A stretch of 64,000 nucleotides of DNA from Nioella sp. MMSF_3534 (GTDB lineage: Bacteria > Pseudomonadota > Alphaproteobacteria > Rhodobacterales > Rhodobacteraceae). The translations under genes were made by a program, and so were the position numbers. Positions 16,338 to 23,719 of this stretch are shown here, piece by piece. Positions within the stretch are counted from its first letter, which is position 1. Each line of letters starts with the position of its first letter. The notes under the pieces were generated by a model. That model was given only the letters and a program-made list of their open reading frames with translations. It was not told the DNA's origin and did not search any database. The DNA lies in NCBI RefSeq assembly GCF_030732985.1, contig NZ_JASHJX010000002.1, forward strand, positions 1 to 64,000. Reading direction: 5' to 3'.

Positions 16338-18101
16338 CAAAGAGTTAGAGACCCCCGAAGGCCCGCCGCCGCCTGTGCCGGACAGCGTGTATTCATAGGC
16401 GATGTATTCCCGCTGGACCCATTCCTCGTAGGCCTCCAAGAAAGCCCCGTCGCTGCCCAACACATTCGGGTCAAAGGCGGAATACTGGGCGAAGAATTCC
16501 CGAACCAGTGCCTCTTCCTCGGCCGTCAGGTTTTCGTCCAACCCCCAGCTTGCATAGCCCACATAACCGGTAACGGTCAGATCTCCGGCGTAGCTGTTTA
16601 GCGCCGCTGTGACGAATTCGGCGGAGTGCAGGTGGTCGGAATGCTCGATATCCGCATAGTCAGTCGTGTGATCCTGAAGGTGTATGTGATCGGGCTGATG
16701 CTGATCGAGAAGCGCCGACAACAGGCCGACAAGGTCCGCGTGCGTGTAAGTCGCGCTTCCGTCCACCGCCGTGATCGTCGCGATGTCTCCGTCCCAAAGC
16801 TGTTCCAGGCTTTCGAAATTGTTGACCTCTGACCCTTCGCCCCGACTGAATCCATCGGGAAGGCGCAGGAAATAGAGCCGAATGTCGGGCTGGCTGGCAA
16901 GGTAGGAACTCGCGACCTCGAACTGGCTGTTGCCGACAGTCAGGGTAACGGTTTCGTCCACCCAATCATTCGCCCCGGCCATCTGCCCATAGGCCGCGCG
17001 TTCACCTGCTTCCCTTGCGCCCCAATACCCTGCGTCCTGCCCGGCATCACCCGCCGTCAGATAGACGACGCTGACCGGATCGGGCCCGTCGATCAGCCGA
17101 TCTATGGTCGGGTTCATGAACAGCAGATCGTCATCCTGATGGGCGACGAAGATCATGTCTCCGACTCCAACGACCGGGTCGGCCGGGTCGGCGCCACCCG
17201 TGCCATCCTGTGGCGCGGACACCGTCAGATCCAGAACCACCCCATTCAGCCTCCCACCCCCGGCGGAGCCCATGGAACCGATCGTTGCTTCCTCTGCAAG
17301 AAAGCCGGTCGGGACGGTCCCCGCTGCGTCCACCAAGCGGACGGAGTCTCTCTCGATCCAGATCGTGCCATCTGCATCGGCCCCCACGGACCACATGGCC
17401 CACGCACCTTCTGAAATCGCGTCAGAAGCCGTGACACTGTAGATCTGTCCAGCCTCCACGATCTCGAAACGGATATCGTTGCTGTCCGCGACCCGGAACA
17501 ATCGTATTGCCGATCCGCTATCGGCATTGCCGTAGGTGAACACCGTCTGATCCTCACCTGCCCGCAGATCGTCGAACCGAACAACGGCATCGACCTGGAA
17601 GGCTCCATTGATGTCCTCGGGGTTGTTGAGGCGACCGCCATCCACCACATCGCCTGCGTTGGTGATATCGACCCCGAGGATTGCCCCGATCAAGGGCGAA
17701 TCGTCCGCCCAGTTGGATTGGCCCAACAGTTCATTCGGGCGCAGGCTGTCATCCGGCACAACCGCCTGTGTCTGCCCCAACCGAACACCGTCCCGGTCAA
17801 GCCACATCAGGCCGTCCCGATCTATTCCAACGGTCCAGGTGGCGGTTTCCCCCTCAAGGATCGCGCCCGGTGCGATCACTGAATAGGTGGTGCCGTCCTG
17901 ATAGAGGGCGAACATGATGTCGCCGGTATTCTCGACCTGCGTCAGCAGGATGTTATTGCCACCCGCCCCGGACCCTATATCAATCAACCGTTGCCAATAC
18001 CCGCCGGTCAGATCGTCAAAGCGGGCGACCACCTGCAACTCGAAGCTGCCGGAAATGTCTGCGACATCGCCGAGCGGAAAGGTCGGTTCAAGGGGCGGCA
18101 T
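15447..18101 (-). CDS. PIG-L (LmbE-type) deacetylase with LamG-like front and propeller tail
   Basis: 884 residues from the ATG at 18101, chosen for AGAGGAA upstream; a TTG at 18230 or ATG at 18134 would lengthen it. Residues 1-300 hold two similar beta-sandwich modules (each with VVARFDDL or VVRFDDL and a [TM]W[ST]VG-DG core), LamG/concanavalin-like. Residues about 313-575 are a PIG-L domain: AHQDDD at 320-325 and HSDHLH at 487-492 supply the zinc and catalytic residues for removing N-acetyl groups from GlcNAc-type sugars. Residues 589-884 are the six-repeat calcium-binding tail shared with two other genes, ending DEFVF. No signal peptide is evident, which suggests type I secretion. A PIG-L enzyme with this tail implies extracellular deacetylation of a polysaccharide. 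Confidence 0.85.
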   Translation of the reverse strand: MPPLEPTFPLGDVADISGSFELQVVARFDDLTGGYWQRLIDIGSGAGGNNILLTQVENTGDIMFALYQDGTTYSVIAPGAILEGETATWTVGIDRDGLMWLDRDGVRLGQTQAVVPDDSLRPNELLGQSNWADDSPLIGAILGVDITNAGDVVDGGRLNNPEDINGAFQVDAVVRFDDLRAGEDQTVFTYGNADSGSAIRLFRVADSNDIRFEIVEAGQIYSVTASDAISEGAWAMWSVGADADGTIWIERDSVRLVDAAGTVPTGFLAEEATIGSMGSAGGGRLNGVVLDLTVSAPQDGTGGADPADPVVGVGDMIFVAHQDDDLLFMNPTIDRLIDGPDPVSVVYLTAGDAGQDAGYWGAREAGERAAYGQMAGANDWVDETVTLTVGNSQFEVASSYLASQPDIRLYFLRLPDGFSRGEGSEVNNFESLEQLWDGDIATITAVDGSATYTHADLVGLLSALLDQHQPDHIHLQDHTTDYADIEHSDHLHSAEFVTAALNSYAGDLTVTGYVGYASWGLDENLTAEEEALVREFFAQYSAFDPNVLGSDGAFLEAYEEWVQREYIAYEYTLSGTGGGGPSGVSNSLSDLTGDGTSDILWRNGTTGQLGMFDMAGGTPTWSVLGQETPVWQISFVGDFDGDGTDDILWRNDSSGGIGFSAMGSGSPVWNALGQASSAWGIVGVGDFNGDGTDDILWQNSSNGGVGMFAMSGGSSSWQTIGGSSAPWEIVATGDTTGDGIDDIIWRNSTTGQVGQFEISSAGTPTWSIVANASNDWRLVGTGDLDGDGTDDLLWRHESSGAVGYYAMGSGSPVWQGLGQASFDWDIVGTGDYNGDGTDDILWRNVNTGTVGMYDMDGGGPTWQTIGQTGLEWDVEGQFVDEFVF

Positions 18102-18518
18102 GGCAATTCCTCTTTCGGGCCGGAAGGCAACCATCGTGACGACCTGCGCCCCGGGCGACAGCCATGTCGCAGCAGAGCGCAGCCCCAAGAACAATTCCTC
18201 TTCCGCCCGGAACAATGCGGACGATGACAACAGAGCTACTCATGCGATGGTTAAGGCGGCGTTTTCATTGCCTCGAAAAAGGTTAACCGCTTCTTCTGAA
18301 AAATGTCGGCCAGATCGTCGAAGCAATGCGTTTCAAGGAAGGAAACAATCAATTTGCCTCATTCCGCACTGGTCGGACCGCCGATCAATGCGCGTCGTGC
18401 CCGCCAGACGAAAAAAGCCCGGCGCTCGGCCGGGCCAGTCCAACAGGGAGGTAGGTGTTGTTCACCTTCTGTCAACTATCGGTTGATTAAATCAATTAGT
18501 CAACATTTAGCGGTTATT
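18102..18518. other. Intergenic region between the PIG-L and response-regulator genes
   Basis: 417 bases with no gene. The first 180 are the leader and promoter area of the PIG-L gene and include GGTTAAGG at 18249-18256 and the perfect palindrome GGTTAACC at 18281-18288. The response-regulator terminator is at 18411-18436. The last 80 bases are AT-rich, with a TTGAT/ATCAA hairpin near 18482. The GGTTAA elements recall the TAACCAATTGGTTA dyad in front of the RTX/propeller gene. Confidence 0.45.
18411..18436 (-). terminator. Rho-independent terminator of the response-regulator gene
   Basis: On the minus strand GCCCGGC (18435-18429), a five-base loop and GCCGGGC (18423-18417) are followed by six T (complement of AAAAAA at 18411-18416). 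It lies about 85 bases beyond the stop of the gene at 18519-19205. Confidence 0.85.
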
Positions 18519-19205
18519 TCACGCCAAAAGACGATATCCGCCGCTTTCTGTGACCAAAATGCGCGCATTCGAGGGGTCGGGCTCGATCTTCTGGCGCAAG
18601 CGGTAGATATGCGTTTCCAGCGTATGGGTGGTCACCCCGGCGTTGTAGCCCCAGACCTCGTGCAACAGCACATCACGCGCCACCACACCATCCTGGGCGC
18701 GATAAAGGTATTTGAGGATATTCGTTTCCTTCTCGGTCAACCGGATTTTCTTCATATCCTCCGTTTCCAGCATCTTCATGGCGGGCTTGAACGTGTAGGG
18801 CCCAAGCTGGAATACGGCATCTTCCGATTGTTCATGCTGGCGCAGTTGCGCGCGAATGCGGGCCAGAAGAACCGGAAACTTGAAGGGCTTCGTGACATAG
18901 TCATTCGCCCCCGCATCAAGGCCAAGGATGGTATCTGCATCGCTGTCATGGCCGGTCAGCATCAGAACCGGGCATTTCACCCCCTGCTTGCGCATCAGGC
19001 GGCACAGTTCGCGACCATCGGTGTCGGGCAGACCCACGTCCAGGATTACCAGATCGTATATCGCTTCCTTTGCCTTTTGCAGGCCTTCGGACCCATTGCC
19101 GGCCTCGAACACGTCGAAATCTTCGGTCATGATCAGCTGTTCGGCCAATGCCTCGCGCAGATCCTCGTCATCATCCACCAGCAGGATTTTCTTGAGATTG
19201 GCCAT
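18519..19205 (-). CDS. OmpR/PhoB-family response regulator (CenR-like)
   Basis: 228 residues. The receiver domain spans residues 1-120: acidic pocket at DDDED (11-15), phospho-acceptor Asp56 in ILDVGLPD, and Lys106 in VTKPFKF. The winged-helix DNA-binding domain occupies the last 95 residues, with EVWGYNAGVTTHTLETHIYRLR as the recognition region (by position). The RAQLRQHEQSED linker and the LTEKETNILKYLYRA start of the output domain recall CenR/OtpR, an essential envelope regulator conserved in alphaproteobacteria; that identification is from memory and not tested. No histidine kinase lies next to it, which fits an orphan regulator. It is divergent from ribA with an inverted repeat between. 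Confidence 0.88.
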   Translation of the reverse strand: MANLKKILLVDDDEDLREALAEQLIMTEDFDVFEAGNGSEGLQKAKEAIYDLVILDVGLPDTDGRELCRLMRKQGVKCPVLMLTGHDSDADTILGLDAGANDYVTKPFKFPVLLARIRAQLRQHEQSEDAVFQLGPYTFKPAMKMLETEDMKKIRLTEKETNILKYLYRAQDGVVARDVLLHEVWGYNAGVTTHTLETHIYRLRQKIEPDPSNARILVTESGGYRLLA

Positions 19206-19257
19206 TCTTGGTGGCTCCCGTTGCTTGTTCTTCTCTGCACATGTCGTGCAATCACCC

Positions 19258-19302
19258 GTCTGACAAGTGCATCGAAAAACTTCTCACGCAGCCGTGTCAG
19301 AC
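19258..19302. promoter_or_regulatory. Perfect 8-bp inverted repeat between the response regulator and ribA
   Basis: GTCTGACA (19258-19265) and TGTCAGAC (19295-19302) are exact reverse complements with 29 bases between. They lie in the 168-base divergent promoter region. The half-site spacing of 37 bases (3.5 helical turns) could suit looping or two bound dimers. The factor is unknown. Confidence 0.5.
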
Positions 19303-19373
19303 AGCGAGCAAATGTTTCAAAACGCTACAGGGCAGTCTACATGGGGAAGACACCCGTCGTTCAGGACCATGCG

Positions 19374-20459
19374 ATGCCGCTTCTGCCCACCCCGTCCGAG
19401 CTTGCCGCCCGCGCCCGCGCCGACCTGCGCGTCGGCTTGCCTGTCGTTCTGGGGGACGGCGATGGCATTGCCCTGCTGGCGGCAGAAACACTGACCGATG
19501 CCCGGCTTTCGGCGATCCGGAGCTTTGGCGAGCTGGACCTCGCAATCACCGACCGGCGCGCGGAAACGCTGAAGGCGCGGGCCTATGATGGCGATCTGGC
19601 GCGCGTTGTGGTCCCCGTCGACGCGACTGCATCCTGGGTGCGGGCAATTGCCGATCCCGCCGACGATTTGCGTGTCCCGATGAAAGGCCCGCTGTTGACC
19701 CGGCGAGAGGGGGTGGCAGGGCTTCATCGCCTCGCCATTGCCCTGATCAAGTCCGCGCAGCTTCTGCCCGCGGCGATCATCGTGCCGATCGCCAATGCAA
19801 AGGCATTCGCCGCCGATCATCATCTGACCCGCCTGCATCCAGACGCCACCCATCAGGACCTGCTGCGCCCACACGCCCTCAACCCCGTTGCAGCCGCCCG
19901 CTTGCCGATCGAGGCAGCTGACGCCGGTCGCCTGCATATCTTCCGCCCCGACAATGGCGGGACCGAGCACTACGCAATCGAGATCGGCCGCCCCGACCGT
20001 GATGCCCCGGTACTGGCCCGGCTGCATTCCGCCTGCTTCACCGGCGATGTGCTCGGCTCGCTGAAATGCGACTGTGGCCCGCAACTGCGAACCGCTCTTG
20101 CAGAGATGGGAACAGCGGGGGCGGGCGTGCTGCTCTACCTCAATCAGGAAGGGCGCGGGATAGGGCTCGCCAACAAGATGCGCGCCTACTCCCTGCAGGA
20201 TCAGGGCTTCGATACGGTCGAGGCAAACCACCGGCTCGGCTTCGAAGATGATGAACGCGACTTCCGCCTCGGTGCCGATATCCTGCGCCGCATGGGCTTT
20301 TCCGCCGTGCGGTTGATGACCAACAACCCCCGCAAGGTGGCGATGATGGAACACGAAGGAATAATGGTGGCCGAACGGGTTCCCCTGATCACCCCGACGA
20401 ACCGACACAACGCCCACTACCTTGACGTGAAGGCGAAGAAATCAGGCCACCTGCTATGA
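19374..20459 (+). CDS. ribA: GTP cyclohydrolase II with degenerate DHBP-synthase-like N-terminal domain
   Basis: 361 residues from ATG 19374 (MPLLPTPSEL), which has AGGA seven bases upstream; ATG 19341 is an alternative, and farther upstream in-frame codons run into the divergent regulator. The C-terminal half is a complete GTP cyclohydrolase II, opening GTP to the first riboflavin precursor: zinc ligands Cys221, Cys232 and Cys234, then NQEGRGIGLANKMRAYSLQ and EANHRLGFEDDERDF. The N-terminal 175 residues resemble RibB by position (start GLPVVLGDGDG, later VAGLHRLAIALIKSAQLLPA) but the acidic DEDRENEGD active-site motif is replaced, so it should be inactive. The downstream YkuD gene overlaps by four bases. 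Confidence 0.9.
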   Translation: MPLLPTPSELAARARADLRVGLPVVLGDGDGIALLAAETLTDARLSAIRSFGELDLAITDRRAETLKARAYDGDLARVVVPVDATASWVRAIADPADDLRVPMKGPLLTRREGVAGLHRLAIALIKSAQLLPAAIIVPIANAKAFAADHHLTRLHPDATHQDLLRPHALNPVAAARLPIEAADAGRLHIFRPDNGGTEHYAIEIGRPDRDAPVLARLHSACFTGDVLGSLKCDCGPQLRTALAEMGTAGAGVLLYLNQEGRGIGLANKMRAYSLQDQGFDTVEANHRLGFEDDERDFRLGADILRRMGFSAVRLMTNNPRKVAMMEHEGIMVAERVPLITPTNRHNAHYLDVKAKKSGHLL

Positions 20460-20950
20460 CTCCGCAGGATATGGTCCTGACCCCGATGGGGCTGCGCTTT
20501 CAGGGCCGCGTGATTCCCTGCTCCATCGGCAAGGGCGGCATACGGTCGGACAAGCGCGAAGGCGACGGCGCGACCCCGCGCGGCATCCACAGGATCGTGG
20601 GCTGCCTCTACCGGCCCGACCGCATGGCGCGTCCGGTAGGTTGGGCAAGGCCGATCGGGCCGGGCGACCTGTGGTCCGACGACCCGGCTTGCCCGGACTA
20701 CAACCTGCAAGTCCACGCGCCCTACTCAGGCAGCCACGAACGGCTGTCGCGCGCCGACCGCCTGTACGATCTCATCCTGTTGACGGACTGGAACTGGCCT
20801 GTCGCAAAACCGGGGCGCGGTTCCGCCATCTTCCTGCATCGCTGGCGCAAGCCGGGCCACCCCACCGAAGGCTGCGTCGCCATGGCACCGGGCCACCTCC
20901 TCTGGCTCACCCGGAAGCTGACACAAGGCAGCCGCCTGATCGTGGACTAA
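20456..20950 (+). CDS. YkuD-fold L,D-transpeptidase/L,D-carboxypeptidase without signal peptide
   Basis: 164 residues, overlapping ribA by ATGA. The YkuD catalytic pattern is present: His128 in FLHRW and Cys140 in PTEGCVAM. Family members cross-link or trim peptidoglycan peptides at meso-diaminopimelate. Unlike exported L,D-transpeptidases it starts MTPQDMVLTPMGLRF, with no signal peptide or membrane segment, so it is probably cytosolic. Cytosolic YkuD enzymes are known as L,D-carboxypeptidases in peptidoglycan recycling (ElsL/LdcV type), and that is my preferred reading. Its translational coupling to a riboflavin gene is unexplained. Confidence 0.85.
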   Translation: MTPQDMVLTPMGLRFQGRVIPCSIGKGGIRSDKREGDGATPRGIHRIVGCLYRPDRMARPVGWARPIGPGDLWSDDPACPDYNLQVHAPYSGSHERLSRADRLYDLILLTDWNWPVAKPGRGSAIFLHRWRKPGHPTEGCVAMAPGHLLWLTRKLTQGSRLIVD

Positions 20951-20952
20951 GC

Positions 20953-20990
20953 CCTTTCATCTTGGCAAAAATACCTCCGCCGGAGGCATC
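20953..20990 (-). terminator. Terminator-like dispersed repeat (copy 1)
   Basis: On the minus strand CCTCCGGCGGAGG (20986-20974) is followed by TATTTTTGCC and then AAGATGAAAGG. The same 25 bases, read on the plus strand around TTTCATCTTGGCAAAAATAC, recur exactly at 48751-48775, and a degraded form is at 29488-29512. Conservation beyond the hairpin and T-run suggests a dispersed element that also works as a terminator, here for yggS or for the structured repeat at 21047-21135. Confidence 0.6.
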
Positions 20991-21046
20991 CCGACCCCAA
21001 AGCCGCAACCGCCGGCGACACCGCAGACCGCCCGGGGCCGAATGTC

Positions 21047-21135
21047 CATGGCAATGCGACCCGAGGAGGGCTCCGGAGGAGCCTGACGAGGGTCGCCCCC
21101 CGGTCGACGCCGGCAGGCGGCGAAACCGCTCTCAG
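21047..21135. repeat. Candidate structured-RNA repeat, copy 1
   Basis: Outer stem GCGACCC (21056-21062) with GGGTCGC (21090-21096), a 6x6 internal loop (GAGGAG 21063-21068 and TGACGA 21084-21089), inner stem GGCTCC (21069-21074) with GGAGCC (21078-21083), loop GGA. A second small hairpin CGCC/GGCG follows in the GGTCGACGCCGGCAGGCGG part. The last bases overlap the yggS stop codon. Copies at 29602-29651 and 43705-43790 keep the fold with compensating changes. Confidence 0.6.
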
Positions 21136-21785
21136 CCCGGCACCCGGTCCCCGAAAATCGCCGACCCCACCCGCACATAGGTCGCGCCAAGCGCAATCGC
21201 CGTCTCAAAATCCGCGCTCATGCCCATGGACAGCTCTGCCAGCCCGTTCCTCTCTGCGATCTTTGCAAGCAGGGCGAAGTGCAGCGCCGGTTCCTCGTCG
21301 ACCGGCGGGATGCACATCAGGCCCTTTACCGGAAGGTCCAGCGCCCGCGCCTCCGCAATGAACGCATCCGCGTCGCCGGGCAGGACGCCCGCCTTCTGCG
21401 GCTCCGCGCCGGTGTTCACCTGGATCATCAGGTCCGGGCAATGTCCCAACTCCTGCGCCAGCCGGGCCAGTGTTGTGGCCAGCTTTGGCCGGTCAAGCGT
21501 GTGGATCGCGTCAAAGAGCTCCATCGCCTGGCGCGCCTTGTTGCTTTGCAATGGGCCGATCAGATGCAGGTCGACGCCCTCGAAACGGTCCCGGAACGCG
21601 GGCCATTTCCCGGCGGCTTCCTGCACTCGGTTTTCCCCGAACAACCGATGCCCCTCTTCCAGCACCGCCTCGACCCGATCCAGCGGTTGCACCTTGGACA
21701 CGGCAATCAGGCGAACAGACCCGGGCGCGCGTCCTGCGGCGGCTTCTGCCCGTGTGATGGCCCCGGAGATTTCGGAAAGTGACAT
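21132..21785 (-). CDS. yggS: YggS-family pyridoxal-phosphate homeostasis protein
   Basis: 217 residues, standard length for the YggS/PROSC family, a fold-type III PLP-binding barrel without known catalysis that buffers free PLP and affects amino-acid pools. The PLP lysine is Lys31 in LIAVSKVQP, followed by the family phrase LFGENRVQE; HLIGPLQSNKA and the C-terminal LSMGMSADFE-AI-GAT-VRVGSAIFG phosphate-binding region are all present. The start at 21785 follows the porin terminator with little leader. The stop codon lies in the structured repeat. Confidence 0.95.
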   Translation of the reverse strand: MSLSEISGAITRAEAAAGRAPGSVRLIAVSKVQPLDRVEAVLEEGHRLFGENRVQEAAGKWPAFRDRFEGVDLHLIGPLQSNKARQAMELFDAIHTLDRPKLATTLARLAQELGHCPDLMIQVNTGAEPQKAGVLPGDADAFIAEARALDLPVKGLMCIPPVDEEPALHFALLAKIAERNGLAELSMGMSADFETAIALGATYVRVGSAIFGDRVPG

Positions 21786-21810
21786 CTGTGACGGTCCTTC
21801 TGCACAAAAG

Positions 21811-21837
21811 AAAAGAGCGGGCGTAAAGCCCGCTCTT
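21811..21837 (-). terminator. Rho-independent terminator of the porin gene
   Basis: Perfect stem AAGAGCGGGC (21813-21822) with GCCCGCTCTT (21828-21837) and a five-base loop. Read on the minus strand it ends in TTTTCTTTTG. It is 24 bases past the porin stop. Confidence 0.9.
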
Positions 21838-21860
21838 CCCTACCAAATAATCCGGTTGGA

Positions 21861-22877
21861 TTAGAAGGACATTGCCAGGCCGAAGGACCAGGTGTCTGCG
21901 CCACCGTCGGTCGAGCCGTAGCCGAGGTGCAGGCCAGCGCCGCCACCCAGGTCGTAAGCTGCTGCGAGGCCGAAGCCCGATGCGCCGGAGTCGTACTCGC
22001 CGTAGTTGGCGTGCAGCGAGATGGCGTCCATCGAGTAGCCGATGCCGATGCCCATGTGCGAGTTGTCTGCACCGGCAACACCACCCACATCGGACCAGTC
22101 GCTGTACTGGATGCCTGCGGAGAAGCCGCCTGCGAAGGAAGCAACAACCGATGCACCGATGATGGTCTGGTCGTTTGCAGTGCCGAAGTCGGTCGACTGG
22201 TAGCCGAGGCCGAGGCTCAGATCCACACCACCTGCGGAGGTGGAGTAACGCAGACCCAGAGCCATGTTGCCGTTGGTGTCGCCCGCGTCAACAACGCCGT
22301 TGCCTGCGCCACCAACGGTGTCCTGCTCCATCGAGATCGCGAATGCGAAATCACCGAAGGAGTAGTCGTAACGCAGAACCTGGCCGTCGGAGGAACCGTC
22401 GCCGTAGGAGCCGAGGTAGCCGCCGTGTGCGGTTTCATCGTCAGCGATCGAGCCAGGGTTGCCGATGTTGCCGGCTTCGGTCAGGGCCCAGTCCAGAGCG
22501 CCGTCGGTGTCACCCATGGTGACGGTGCCGAAGTTGCCGGAAATGAACACTGCAACGCCGCCATCATCGGAGGTGTTATCCAGAGCTGCGTTAGCCGCGT
22601 CGGTGCAGGTGTGCACGGTACCCGCGACAGCAGTCTCAGTGACTGTGCAGGATCCAGTGTCCTGAGCTTCGTCCAAGTCTACGGATGCGCCGAAGGTCAG
22701 GCCGTTGTCGGTGGTGCCGGAGAGGCTGAAGGTGACGTCGATGTCCTGATGGAACTGGGTTTCCATCATGTCGCCGCCAACCAGACCCATTTCGGCGTAG
22801 CCGGAAACGGTAACGTCTGCAGATGCGACGCCCGCGGTGGCGACGAGTGCAGTCGTTGCGAAGAGAACCTTTTTCAT
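21861..22877 (-). CDS. Outer-membrane porin (Rhodobacter type)
   Basis: 338 residues with a signal peptide (MKKVLFATTALVATAGVASA) and a mature start DVTVSGYAEMGLVGG, the standard opening of Rhodobacter-type 16-stranded porins. Alternating hydrophobic strands run to the C-terminal phenylalanine (GLAMSF), the recognition signal for the BAM complex. The extracellular loops are acidic, and a cysteine pair around CTVTETAVAGTVHTC could form a disulfide in a loop. It gives general small-solute permeability. The gene stands alone with CGAGGG before the ATG and a strong terminator behind, as expected for a highly expressed protein. Confidence 0.95.
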   Translation of the reverse strand: MKKVLFATTALVATAGVASADVTVSGYAEMGLVGGDMMETQFHQDIDVTFSLSGTTDNGLTFGASVDLDEAQDTGSCTVTETAVAGTVHTCTDAANAALDNTSDDGGVAVFISGNFGTVTMGDTDGALDWALTEAGNIGNPGSIADDETAHGGYLGSYGDGSSDGQVLRYDYSFGDFAFAISMEQDTVGGAGNGVVDAGDTNGNMALGLRYSTSAGGVDLSLGLGYQSTDFGTANDQTIIGASVVASFAGGFSAGIQYSDWSDVGGVAGADNSHMGIGIGYSMDAISLHANYGEYDSGASGFGLAAAYDLGGGAGLHLGYGSTDGGADTWSFGLAMSF

Positions 22878-23144
22878 GGTTTTTCCCTCGTTAGATAAAA
22901 TCTCCCCAACCGGGGAATCCGCGTTGGGTATGCCTCTCTCTCAACTTTCAGCGGTCTGATTGCAAGAAAGCGCGTCGCGGATACGGCATCTTGCCCCGGT
23001 GATGGTGCAGACATGTCACAGTAGCCCAACGGGTCGCCTGCTTACGCGCCTTTTAAGACACTTGCCGCGCTATTGGCCCTGCGATACCAAGGGCCAAGCG
23101 GTTTAAAGGCTGTAAACCGGAATGGAACGGGACGGGAGCGTATC

Positions 23145-23639
23145 ATGATCGGACGTTTGGGCAAAATCTTGGCGATATTGCTTGCGCTCTCGGCGCTGAC
23201 GGCCTGCGGCGGTCGTTTCGGCGGGCTGGACAATGAGATGAGCGCTGAAACCCGCGCACAACTTATTGAAGGCGGTGCGCTTCCAGACCCTTCCCGCAAC
23301 ACGATCTGGGATCTGTTTTCCAACAATGACGATCCCAATGTCACGGTCGAGGTGAACCGCTACCTGTGGAATGCCTCGCTTGAGATTCTCGACTTCATGC
23401 CGATCGAGGCCGCTGATCCGTTCTCGGGCGTCATCGTCTTCGGCTACGGCACCCCGCCCGGTGGCGGCCGCGCTTATCGCGCGACGGTCTATGTGACCGA
23501 CCCTGCGCTTGATGCCCGCAGCCTGCGCGTGGCCCTGCAATCGCGCGGTGGCCCGGTCAGCCGGGAAACGCAGCGCGCCGTGGAGGATGCGATTCTAACC
23601 CGCGCGCGTCAGATCCGTATCCGCGAAGGTGACCTCTAG
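23145..23639 (+). CDS. DUF3576-family lipoprotein
   Basis: 164 residues from ATG 23145, preceded by GGGAG; an in-frame ATG at 23073 lacks such support. The N-terminus is a lipoprotein signal peptide with lipobox LTACGG, so Cys would be lipidated. The mature part has NTIWDLF, VNRYLWNASLEILDFMPI and GRAYRATVYVTD, features I associate with DUF3576, a conserved alphaproteobacterial outer-membrane-associated family of unknown function. It normally lies directly upstream of leuS in this family, as here, with a terminator-like hairpin in the gap. Confidence 0.85.
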   Translation: MIGRLGKILAILLALSALTACGGRFGGLDNEMSAETRAQLIEGGALPDPSRNTIWDLFSNNDDPNVTVEVNRYLWNASLEILDFMPIEAADPFSGVIVFGYGTPPGGGRAYRATVYVTDPALDARSLRVALQSRGGPVSRETQRAVEDAILTRARQIRIREGDL

Positions 23640-23667
23640 ATTCTGCCCCGCAAGGCTTCTAAACACA

Positions 23668-23693
23668 CGCCGGGCCCAAGTGCCCGGCGTTTT
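23668..23693 (+). terminator. Terminator hairpin 27 bases before leuS
   Basis: CGCCGGGC (23668-23675) and GCCCGGCG (23682-23689) form a perfect 8-bp stem with a six-base loop, followed by TTTTCG. It ends the DUF3576 message. Because only 26 bases remain before the leuS ATG, it may equally be an attenuator of leuS. Confidence 0.8.
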
Positions 23694-23719
23694 CGTATGA
23701 CAGACGACAAGGACAGCAC

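Noticed and set aside
18303-19373. A 357-codon in-frame extension upstream of ribA
   Set aside because: It runs antisense through the response-regulator gene and across the divergent promoter with its inverted repeat; a normal start with a ribosome-binding site exists at 19374.
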